This document shows, one piece after another, positions 33,101 to 40,611 of a DNA stretch of 64,000 bases. A model generated the notes under the pieces. It saw only the letters and a list, made by a program, of their open reading frames with translations, did no database searches and was not told the DNA's origin. The first letter of the stretch is position 1; each line of letters starts with the position of its first letter. Source of the DNA: FW021-bin31 sp964478125 (GTDB lineage: Bacteria > Bacteroidota > Bacteroidia > Chitinophagales > Chitinophagaceae); assembly GCA_964478125.1 (NCBI GenBank), contig CAYZGR010000002.1, forward strand, positions 1 through 64,000, read 5' to 3'. A program made the position numbers and the translations under genes.

Positions 33101-34641
33101 TGCTGGGGTTGTTCACTTAACACGGCAAGTGGAATATCCAGTCCCATTGCACCTATAGGGGCTTTGCCTCCCAAGGCCATAGGTTCCAAAATATCTTGCA
33201 GATCCTCCCGACTGTAACCAAATACATTCTGATACTTGAAAATAGCTTCATGCGCAAGAGGCGTGAAACGCACCCGCGGCTCCGGTAGTTCTTCAATCCG
33301 GATTTTATATTTGTTCAACCATTCCGCATAGGGTTTTTCGCTGCAAATTTTATTTTTCAACTCTTCATCACTGATAATCCTTCCCTGCTCCATATCCACC
33401 ACGAACATTTTGCCCGCCTGCAACCGGCCCTTCTCTATTATAATCGAAGGGTCTACCGGCAATACGCCTGCTTCTGAAGCCATGATAACGCGGTCATCGC
33501 TGGTTACCATAAACCGGGAGGGTCGTAGTCCATTCCGGTCAAGCGTTGCGCCTATTATATTTCCATCCGTAAAAGAAATAGAAGCAGGACCATCCCAAGG
33601 TTCCATAATAGAGGCATGATATTCATAAAATGCCTTCTTAAGCGGGTCCATTAAATCATTTTCATCCCATGCTTCCGGTATCAGCATCATCATGACATGC
33701 GGCAGAGAACGACCCGACAGGGTCAGAAACTCAACCATATTGTCCAGGCAGGCACTGTCGCTTTGATGTTCATCCACCAGGGGCAACAACATTTCCATCT
33801 CCTCACCGGTAAAGTAGGGAGAACTGAAAGAACCGGTATTGCTGCGTAACCAGTTTAAGTTACCCTGCAAGGTATTGATCTCCCCGTTGTGCGCAATAAA
33901 GCGAAATGGCTGAGCCAGCTTCCATGAGGGAAAAGTGTTGGTAGCAAAGCGGGAATGTACGAGACCAAAAGCCGATACCACCCGCGGATCGGTAAGGTCT
34001 TTGAAATAACCGCGTACCTGTCCCGCTATGAGTTGCCCTTTATAAATGATGGTTTTACAGGACAGAGAAGAAAAATGAAACAGTTCTTTTTCTTTTCTCA
34101 GGGTTTGCCGGACCAGCTTGGTCACATAATTCCGGAGCACAAATAATTTTCTCTCAAAATCTTCAGGAGTCTCTATAAAATCCGGACGGCCAAAAAACAC
34201 CTGTTCCATTGTTGGTTCCACACTCCTGGCTGTTTTACCAATATCGCCGTCATCAACCGGTAACTCCCGATAGCCCAGAACCGGAAGCTCCAGTTTTTCT
34301 GCCGCTTGTTCCATGATGGCCCTACACTCTTCCCTTCCCTTAATCGCTTCAGGAAAGAATACCATCCCTACGCCGTATGCTCCATATTCCGGTAACTTGA
34401 TGCCCCGTTTTAGACATTCTTCGTATAAGAAGGCATGAGGGATCTGAATCAGGACCCCGGCGCCGTCTCCTGTATTGTTCTCACAGCCGCAGGCGCCGCG
34501 ATGTGCCATATTCTCCAGGATCGTCAGGGCGTCTAAAATCATTTGATGGCTCTTACACCCTTTAATATGTGCAACGAAGCCTATTCCGCAGGCATCATGC
34601 TCATACCGGGAATCATACAATCCGGTGCTTTCTCTTTTCAT
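30115..34641 (-). CDS. gltB: Glutamate synthase large subunit
   Basis: The 1508-residue ferredoxin/NADPH-type large subunit. A 17-residue propeptide precedes the nucleophile Cys18 (DACGIGF) of the class II glutamine amidotransferase domain (to about 430). A central domain follows, then the FMN synthase domain with GEGGEDEMRYTPLS, KPGEGGQLPGHKV, the [3Fe-4S] motif CHLNTCPVGVA, and the C-terminal beta-helix (GSAGQSFGAFTTKG). It makes two glutamates from glutamine and 2-oxoglutarate. Full length, no frameshift. It begins an operon with gltD. Confidence 0.97.
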   Translation of the reverse strand: MKRESTGLYDSRYEHDACGIGFVAHIKGCKSHQMILDALTILENMAHRGACGCENNTGDGAGVLIQIPHAFLYEECLKRGIKLPEYGAYGVGMVFFPEAIKGREECRAIMEQAAEKLELPVLGYRELPVDDGDIGKTARSVEPTMEQVFFGRPDFIETPEDFERKLFVLRNYVTKLVRQTLRKEKELFHFSSLSCKTIIYKGQLIAGQVRGYFKDLTDPRVVSAFGLVHSRFATNTFPSWKLAQPFRFIAHNGEINTLQGNLNWLRSNTGSFSSPYFTGEEMEMLLPLVDEHQSDSACLDNMVEFLTLSGRSLPHVMMMLIPEAWDENDLMDPLKKAFYEYHASIMEPWDGPASISFTDGNIIGATLDRNGLRPSRFMVTSDDRVIMASEAGVLPVDPSIIIEKGRLQAGKMFVVDMEQGRIISDEELKNKICSEKPYAEWLNKYKIRIEELPEPRVRFTPLAHEAIFKYQNVFGYSREDLQDILEPMALGGKAPIGAMGLDIPLAVLSEQPQHLSSYFKQLFAQVTNPPIDPIRERMVMSLATFVGNNGNLLDQDPLHCHTVALKHPVLLNNDLEKLRSIDTGKFQAKTLQTYFRADGKAGSLKRGLDRLCRYAADAASEGFEVLVLSDRAIDSGHAAIPSLLAVSAVHHHLIRKGLRGAVGIVVEAGDVWEVHHFACLLGYGATAINPYLALSTIRDMKQTGKIETELSTEALKKNYVKAVNYGLLKTFSRMGISTLQSYQGAQIFEIIGLNTEVVNKYFNGTASRIEGLGLDEIAREVLVKHVRAFPDKRYPAERLPTGGIYHWKRKGEMHLFNPQTVHLLQYATRMNDYNIYKKYARLINDLGSRASTLRSRLEFNPQRPPVPLEEVEPAENIYKRFATGAMSFGSISHEAHSTLAVAMNRLGGKSNTGEGGEDEMRYTPLSNGDSMNSAIKQVASARFGVTSRYLSEAKELQIKMAQGAKPGEGGQLPGHKVDHWIAKVRHSTPGVGLISPPPHHDIYSIEDLAQLIYDLKNANREARISVKLVSKVGVGTIAAGVAKAKADVILISGMDGGTGASPLNSIRHAGLPWELGLSETQQTLVRNKLRNRVILQTDGQLKTGRDIAVATLLGAEEWGVATAALVTEGCIMMRKCHLNTCPVGVATQNPELRKRFTGKPEYVINMIRFMVQELREIMAMLGYRTINEMVGQVDALKVKEDHPHWKFRNLDLSPILYKYPEASGRELYNSSKQDHGLQHVADRKLLKEAAGALENKQKVRISIEVKNTDRTLGTILSNEVTKRYLSEGLPDDTIHINARGSAGQSFGAFTTKGITIELEGEANDYFGKGLSGALLILYPDRKAEFKPEEHIIVGNVAFYGATSGESYIRGRAGERFCVRNSGTVAVVEGVGDHGCEYMTGGKVVILGPTGRNFAAGMSGGIAYVYDLKGDFNSLCNMETVDLDPLEEPDEKDLQGLLKKHLDYTKSAVAAFILKDWETQSKHFVKVFPQEYKHAMRQQKEATNVKSMS

Positions 34642-34692
34642 ATCATACCAATTTACCGTTAAGATATTTTTTAAAGGGTTTAGAGGCTATTA

Positions 34693-34700
34693 CAAATATA
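34693..34700 (-). promoter_or_regulatory. -7 box of gltBD
   Basis: Minus-strand TATATTTG (34700-34693) fits TAnnTTTG and lies 52 nt before the gltB start. The surrounding 150 nt is extremely A/T rich. No -33 TTTG at the proper distance. Confidence 0.45.
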
Positions 34701-34874
34701 CAAACAAAAATCTTTTTTTTTATTAAAAATATTTTAACGATACATAATAAAATAGATATTATTTAATTAATAGGTATTTTCATTAGTATATTTTTAAAAT
34801 GGTAAATAATGGACAGGACCTTCTCTTTTGCTTATCATTAAGGGATTACCAGTCGGATGGATTAGGGAATAGGC

Positions 34875-37088
34875 TTAGGATAAAAAAAGCAGTTCTCGAT
34901 ATTTTGGCAGACGCCAATCATTATCATCCGTTAAAAATTCCAGCTTGTCACAATGATAGCGAATCGGATCGAAGCAGGTCTTTACTTGATCCACATAAAC
35001 AATAGCCTTTTCTGTCAGGTCTGCTATCCGGTTGGCTTTTTTACGCTGTGCGATCATTCTTTCCACTCCTTCCGTAATGCCGGCGATATGTTCAGATATC
35101 TTTTCCATAATCCTGTATTGAGACCGCCAAGCGGCTTCAGGCAGTCCGCATTCCTTTAATCCCCTGATATTTTCTATCAGCCGATTCTGATACACAATGG
35201 CAGAAGGTATAATATAATTAGTGCACAGATCCCCCAAGATACGTGCTTCAATTTGAATGTGTTTAATATAATCTTCCTGCAAAATTTCATACCGGGCCTT
35301 AAGCTCCTTTGCAGTAAAGACTTTCATTCGGGTGAACAGGTCCGTTGTTTCAGGACAATTATAAGCATGCAGGGCGTAAGGCGTCGTCCGTTCGTTGGCA
35401 AGGCCCCGTTTGGCAGCCTCTCTTACCCATTCTTCACTATATCCGTCTCCTTCAAACAAGGCACTCCTGGAAGAAGCAATAAAATGCTGCATGGTCCTCA
35501 AGAGCGCAACTTCCTTCTTTTGGCCTCCTGCAATCAGCCGATCAACTTCATCTTTAAACCGGGTAAGCGTATCCGCGACTATTGTATTAAGGGCGATCAT
35601 GGCGCTGGCAGAGTTGGCCGACGCCCCTACGGCTCTGAATTCAAATTTATTTCCGGTAAAGGCAAAAGGTGAAGTGCGGTTGCGATCGGTATTATCTTTA
35701 AACAGTTCCGGAATACGCTTGTGCAGGTCAATCTTCAATAATGCTTCATCTTGTTCATCAAAAGTCTGATCTACTCGAGACTCGATTTCATTTAATATGG
35801 CGGAAAGATAGCGACCGATAAAAACGGAAACAATAGCAGGAGGCGCTTCATTGGCCCCGAGACGATAGTCGTTGCCGGCCGAGGCAATAGAAGCACGTAG
35901 CAGACCCGCATGATCATGAACCGCCCTGATAGTATTGATAAAAAAGGCCAAAAACATGAGGTTGGTCTTCGGCGTTTTTCCGGGTTTCAGAAGATTTATA
36001 CCCGTATCGGTTCCCATACTCCAGTTGTTGTGTTTCCCAGACCCGTTAATTCCTGCAAACGGTTTTTCATGCAAGAGCACTTTTAATTCATGCCTGCGCG
36101 CCACCTTGTTCATGATATCCATTAAAAGCAGGTTGTGATCCACGGCAATATTGACTTCTTCAAAGATAGGAGCACATTCGAATTGTGAAGGGGCCACCTC
36201 ATTATGCCTTGTTTTTAAGGGGATTCCCAATTTATAACATTCAATCTCCAAGTCGCGCATGAAGGCGTACGCACGATCGGGAATGGAACCAAAATAATGG
36301 TCTTCCAATTGCTGTCCTTTGGCGGGAGGATGACCGATGACGGTTCTCCCGCACTGCATCAGATCCGGACGTGCACTCGCCAGGCGGGCATCTATGAGAA
36401 AATATTCCTGCTCCCAACCCAAAGTGGGAATGACACTGCTTATATTCTTGTCAAAATAATGGCAGACTGCAGTGGCTGCTTTATCCAGCGCCTCCACAGA
36501 CCGGAGCAAAGGCGTTTTATAATCTAAAGATTCTCCGGTATAAGAAACGAAGGCCGTTGGGATACAGAGTGTACGTCCCAATCCCATATCCATGATAAAT
36601 GCCGGAGAAGAAGGATCCCAGGCGGTATATCCCCGGGCTTCAAAGGTGGTCCGCAATCCGCCGCTGGGCAGGCTGGAAGCATCGGGTTCTTGTTGCACCA
36701 ACGAATTTCCGTCAAAATTTTCAATAGGGGTACCGTCTTCATCTATACTAAAGAAAGCATCGTGCTTTTCAGCAGTGGAGCCCGTAAGCGGCTGAAACCA
36801 GTGGGTGTAATGGCTTACACCTTTATCCATAGCCCAGGCACGCATCCCGGAAGCTATCTGGCCGGCCATTTTCCGGTCGATCTTCAAACCCGATTTTACA
36901 GATGTGATCAGGCTTCTGTAAGCTTCATCGGTGAGATATTCCTGCATGATCTTGCCTGTAAATACATTACTTGCAAAAAAGCCGGTAATTTTTGAATGAT
37001 CCAGCCGGGAGTTATTGGGCATCACCGCTGTGGGTTGTATAGAATTACCACTTAATTTTTCAAGTGCGGAGAATCTGAAGTTTTCCAT
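34875..37088 (-). CDS. glnN: Type III glutamine synthetase (GSIII)
   Basis: A 737-residue glutamine synthetase of the large type found in Bacteroidota and cyanobacteria, unlike the ~450-residue GSI. Diagnostic stretches are SLPSGGLRTTFEARGYTAWD near residue 140, GWEQEYFLID (metal ligand glutamates), RHNEVAPSQFECAPIFEEVN, GSGKHNNWSMGTDTG and NKFEFRAVGASANSA. It joins ammonia to glutamate with ATP. It lies between gltBD and nadE on the same strand but with 201 nt and 233 nt gaps, so it is probably transcribed separately. Confidence 0.95.
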   Translation of the reverse strand: MENFRFSALEKLSGNSIQPTAVMPNNSRLDHSKITGFFASNVFTGKIMQEYLTDEAYRSLITSVKSGLKIDRKMAGQIASGMRAWAMDKGVSHYTHWFQPLTGSTAEKHDAFFSIDEDGTPIENFDGNSLVQQEPDASSLPSGGLRTTFEARGYTAWDPSSPAFIMDMGLGRTLCIPTAFVSYTGESLDYKTPLLRSVEALDKAATAVCHYFDKNISSVIPTLGWEQEYFLIDARLASARPDLMQCGRTVIGHPPAKGQQLEDHYFGSIPDRAYAFMRDLEIECYKLGIPLKTRHNEVAPSQFECAPIFEEVNIAVDHNLLLMDIMNKVARRHELKVLLHEKPFAGINGSGKHNNWSMGTDTGINLLKPGKTPKTNLMFLAFFINTIRAVHDHAGLLRASIASAGNDYRLGANEAPPAIVSVFIGRYLSAILNEIESRVDQTFDEQDEALLKIDLHKRIPELFKDNTDRNRTSPFAFTGNKFEFRAVGASANSASAMIALNTIVADTLTRFKDEVDRLIAGGQKKEVALLRTMQHFIASSRSALFEGDGYSEEWVREAAKRGLANERTTPYALHAYNCPETTDLFTRMKVFTAKELKARYEILQEDYIKHIQIEARILGDLCTNYIIPSAIVYQNRLIENIRGLKECGLPEAAWRSQYRIMEKISEHIAGITEGVERMIAQRKKANRIADLTEKAIVYVDQVKTCFDPIRYHCDKLEFLTDDNDWRLPKYRELLFLS

Positions 37089-37289
37089 AAAAGTATTTTT
37101 GCAAAAAAAATTAAATTATTTTATATGTACAATATTTTCTTATACTATTTGTGAAAAATGACATTATACTAATAATTTATTATTTTATTTTGTATATTTT
37201 TAGTATTTTGTATATTTTTCCTTAAAAAATATTACATATCAATTATAATTATATAATATATTCTACAACTATTGAAAATTTATCGCAGA

Positions 37290-39065
37290 TTATAGATTCA
37301 TATTATACGAAGCAAGCCCTATCGGATATCGCGCTACTACCGGTATGCGCCTCCCCCCTCCGAAAGCCTTGCAGGAAATGCGCAGCGCAGGGCAGCACTG
37401 CCGGCGTTTGTACTCATTGGTATGGACCAGCCTCACAATCCTTCTTACCACAGAAGGCTCAAATTCCGTTTTGAAAATGAGGTCATTCAGCCCTTTTCGG
37501 TGTTCAATATATTCGTATAATACCGCATCTAATATTTTATAATCCGGAAGGCTGTCACTGTCTTTCTGATCCGGACGTAATTCGGCGGAAGGAGGCTTGT
37601 TCAGAATATGCTCCGGGATAATCTTTACATCCCGGTTGATGTATCCGGCCAGTGCATAAACCTGTGTCTTATATAAATCACCAATGGGGCTGATCCCGCC
37701 CGCCATATCTCCGTATAAGGTTCCATAGCCTACAGCAAGCTCGCTCTTGTTGGAAGTGTTCAATAAGATGTAATTAAACTTATTGGCAAGTGCCATTAAT
37801 AAATTGCCCCTTATACGGGCCTGTATATTTTCTTCCGCCGTGTCAAAAGGAAGGCCTTCAAAAGAAGGCGCCAAGGTCCGTAGAAATTCCTCATACAGGT
37901 TGTCTATCGAAAAGATTTCATAGACATTTCCCCAATTTTCGGAAAGCTGTACGGCATCGTTTATCGAGTGCCCGCTCGAAAACGGAGAAGGCATGATGAT
38001 CGCATGTATATTCTCCCGGCCTAATGCAACACAGGCCAGAGATAAAACGACCGCACTATCAATTCCCCCGGAAAGCCCGAGTATCGCTTCCTTGAAATGC
38101 AACTTATTAAAGTAGTCTCGAATTCCCGCCAACAGCGCCTGATAAATACGATCGATATTTCTCTCCGGGTTATAAGGCAATCCTGCAAGCAACGTGCGGG
38201 AATATGCCGGCATATTTCCCGTGGCCGGATGCAAGGGCTTTAGGGAAATACCGTTTTTCTGTTCTCCTGATCTATTTTTTGCCGGATATTTGTTTGTACC
38301 TCCCTGTAACTCCGGAATTGTACAGCCGTCAATGGCCTCTTCAAACAGCGGAAATGCTTTCAGAATTTTTCCCGCTGCATCTAAAATGAAAGAACCTCCG
38401 TCAAAGATCATCTCTGTCTGAACACCGGTTGCGTTACAATATACTACCGGCAAATGATATTTATAAATATGAGTGCGGATGATGGCCAGACGCTTCTCCT
38501 GCTGATCATAATCAAAGGGAGAGGCAGATATGTTAATGATGAGATCGGGATCCTGCTTTATCAGTTCCTCCATTGGGCAGATAGGATAGAGCGAACCGCT
38601 CGCCAGACTCCACAGGTCCTCACAAAGGGTGATAGCCAGTTTTTTCCCCTTGAAAGGAACAATTACCCGCTCAGCAGCAGGTTCAAAATACCGATCCTCA
38701 TCAAAAATATCGTAGGTAGGCAGACAACTTTTATGGACTACTTGTTGCACTTTCCCCTGATATAAAAACCAGGCGCTGTTAAACAAATCTTTCCCTTCCC
38801 GCCGGGTATTGCGGCACGGGGCGCCCACAAGAATAGCCAGCTCCTTCGAATAGGCTTTCAATGAATCTATGGCTCCCTCGCAATGATCGATAAAATCCTC
38901 AAACTCCAGAAGATCTTGTGGCGGATAACCGCAGACGCACAATTCTGAAAAAACCAATAATTCAGCCTCTTGTTCCTTCGCCTGTCGAATTGCACGGATG
39001 ATTTTATTCAGGTTTCCCTTAAAATCCCCAATCGTATAATTTTGTTGTGCAAGAAATATTTTCAT
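37290..39065 (-). CDS. nadE: Glutamine-dependent NAD+ synthetase
   Basis: A 591-residue two-domain enzyme making NAD from deamido-NAD. The N-terminal nitrilase-like glutaminase has the triad Glu41 (FSELC), Lys112 (HKSCLPTYD) and Cys148 (LCEDLW). The C-terminal synthetase begins near residue 310 and has the ATP loop LSGGIDSAVV, NTSNKSELAVGYGTLYGD and KPPSAELRPDQKDSDSLPDY. The C-terminus carries NEYKRRQ and KAFGGGRRIPVV. It starts 26 nt after the asnA stop, so the two are one operon. Confidence 0.95.
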   Translation of the reverse strand: MKIFLAQQNYTIGDFKGNLNKIIRAIRQAKEQEAELLVFSELCVCGYPPQDLLEFEDFIDHCEGAIDSLKAYSKELAILVGAPCRNTRREGKDLFNSAWFLYQGKVQQVVHKSCLPTYDIFDEDRYFEPAAERVIVPFKGKKLAITLCEDLWSLASGSLYPICPMEELIKQDPDLIINISASPFDYDQQEKRLAIIRTHIYKYHLPVVYCNATGVQTEMIFDGGSFILDAAGKILKAFPLFEEAIDGCTIPELQGGTNKYPAKNRSGEQKNGISLKPLHPATGNMPAYSRTLLAGLPYNPERNIDRIYQALLAGIRDYFNKLHFKEAILGLSGGIDSAVVLSLACVALGRENIHAIIMPSPFSSGHSINDAVQLSENWGNVYEIFSIDNLYEEFLRTLAPSFEGLPFDTAEENIQARIRGNLLMALANKFNYILLNTSNKSELAVGYGTLYGDMAGGISPIGDLYKTQVYALAGYINRDVKIIPEHILNKPPSAELRPDQKDSDSLPDYKILDAVLYEYIEHRKGLNDLIFKTEFEPSVVRRIVRLVHTNEYKRRQCCPALRISCKAFGGGRRIPVVARYPIGLASYNMNL

Positions 39066-39091
39066 GCTTTATATATATGGGAACCAGTCTG

Positions 39092-40150
39092 TTAAAGCAA
39101 CCTGACGCCATGAGCTTTACAGTTACGGACCATCTTATCCGGCCAGAGCCCGGTACTAATCTCTCCTATATGTACTTTCCTAAGGAAATACATACCGGTA
39201 CGGGATTGGCCGATACCGCCTCCAATACTAAGGGGAAGCTCATCATTCAGCAATAATTGATGAAAATGTAATTTCACCCGTTTCTTCTGGTCCTTTAGAA
39301 CAAGCTGACGAAGCAGGCTTTCTTTATCTACCCGTATACCCATAGAAGAGAGTTCCAGGGCCCTTTCGAGAACAGGGTGCCATACCAGAATATCGCCATT
39401 CAGGCCATTGTATCCTTCACCATTCGGGCTGCTCCAGTCATCATAATCGGGAGAGCGGCCGTCATGGGGTCGCCCGTTAGAAAGCAGTCCGCCAATACCG
39501 ATGATAAATACGGCGCCGTATTCCCTGACTATTTCATTTTCCCGCTCTACAGGAGGCAGTTCCGGATAACGTTGTAAAAGTTCCTCTGCATGTATAAAAT
39601 AAATTTGATCCGGAAGCATAGGGGCAATATCGTAGTTTTTCGATATGAATACTTCTGCCCTCTTGAGAAGCAAAAACAACTTTTTCACCGTTTCCTTCAG
39701 ATACTCCAGACTGCGGTCTCCGGCCACAATCCTTTTTTCCCAATCCCATTGATCAACAAAAACAGAATGCAGATTGTCCGGTATTTCATCCGCCCGAATG
39801 GCATGCATATCCGTGTAAATACCTTCATGAACGGGAAGCTCATACGCTGCCAACGCCATACGTTTCCATTTTGCCAGCGATTGCACCACTTCCGCCTCTA
39901 TATTCATCGCTTTTATAGAGAAGCACACCGGACGTTCGATACCATTCAGGTTGTCATTGACCCCCGTTCCTTTTTGAACAAAAAGCGGCGCGCTTACCCG
40001 GTGCAGCTGCATTTCCGTCTCCAGGTTCAGTTCTATAAAAGTCTTCAATTGTTGCATGGCCCGTGCTGTAGATATAGGATCCAGCACAGGGCGGTATTCA
40101 CGGGGAAAGGCTCTACCCGGAGGCTGAGTTTGTGTTTTAGTGGATTTCAT
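39092..40150 (-). CDS. asnA: Aspartate-ammonia ligase (asparagine synthetase A)
   Basis: A 352-residue class II aaRS-like enzyme that amidates aspartate with ammonia and ATP. Visible marks: the N-terminal LNLETEMQLHRVSAPLFVQKG with GVNDNLNG, MALAAYELPVHEGIYTDMHA, VDQWDWEKR, and the C-terminal LLNDELPLSIGGGIGQSR, a class II motif 3 with the ATP-binding Arg. It matches the ammonia-dependent rather than the glutamine-dependent type. First gene of an operon with nadE. Cytoplasmic. Confidence 0.95.
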   Translation of the reverse strand: MKSTKTQTQPPGRAFPREYRPVLDPISTARAMQQLKTFIELNLETEMQLHRVSAPLFVQKGTGVNDNLNGIERPVCFSIKAMNIEAEVVQSLAKWKRMALAAYELPVHEGIYTDMHAIRADEIPDNLHSVFVDQWDWEKRIVAGDRSLEYLKETVKKLFLLLKRAEVFISKNYDIAPMLPDQIYFIHAEELLQRYPELPPVERENEIVREYGAVFIIGIGGLLSNGRPHDGRSPDYDDWSSPNGEGYNGLNGDILVWHPVLERALELSSMGIRVDKESLLRQLVLKDQKKRVKLHFHQLLLNDELPLSIGGGIGQSRTGMYFLRKVHIGEISTGLWPDKMVRNCKAHGVRLL

Positions 40151-40229
40151 AGTTATTATTTAATTTAAAGACATTGAATATTATCTAATTATGTAACAAA
40201 TATAATAGTAAACATACAATTATACACTG

Positions 40230-40259
40230 CAAATGTAGAAAAATATTCAATAAATCAAA
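40230..40259 (-). promoter_or_regulatory. Probable asnA-nadE promoter
   Basis: On the minus strand TTTG (40259-40256), 18 nt, then TACATTTG (40237-40230) approximates the Bacteroidota consensus. A second TATATTTG (40204-40197) lies closer to the start. Either could serve. Confidence 0.45.
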
Positions 40260-40327
40260 TATTTTATTACAAATTATTTATTACTCATATTCCTTTCCCA
40301 CTGATAATAGAAATTGAATCCTTTAAA

Positions 40328-40451
40328 AAAGAGCATATCTATGGTAAGGTTGAGAGGAGAGATCCACAGACAAGAAAGCCGGTCGGAATTTCCCTGGGCC
40401 ATGCATGGAACAACGGCTTTCTATGGATCTGTCCAAAAAGATCCGCTCTTT
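40328..40451. repeat. Long interrupted inverted repeat in the asnA upstream interval
   Basis: Outer arms AAAGAGC (40328-40334) and GCTCTTT (40445-40451), each next to an ATCT/AGAT extension, and inner arms AGAAAGCCG (40373-40381) and CGGCTTTCT (40414-40422) make a 124-nt imperfect hairpin. It lies in the 461-nt gap between asnA and the glycosidase gene, where no gene is seen. It could be a convergent terminator, a structured RNA or a decayed small inverted-repeat element. Confidence 0.45.
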
Positions 40452-40611
40452 ATCTTGATGCTTATCTACTGAAAAATGGTTTCACTGTCAGGAGAGACAC
40501 CGCTCTCTACAGACCAGCATTATGGAAGCTGCCGCTGAGGTCATTGGAAAAAGTGTCGGTATGCTACTGTATTGATAGAGCAAAAGAAGACGTTCCATCT
40601 GCTGACGAGAT

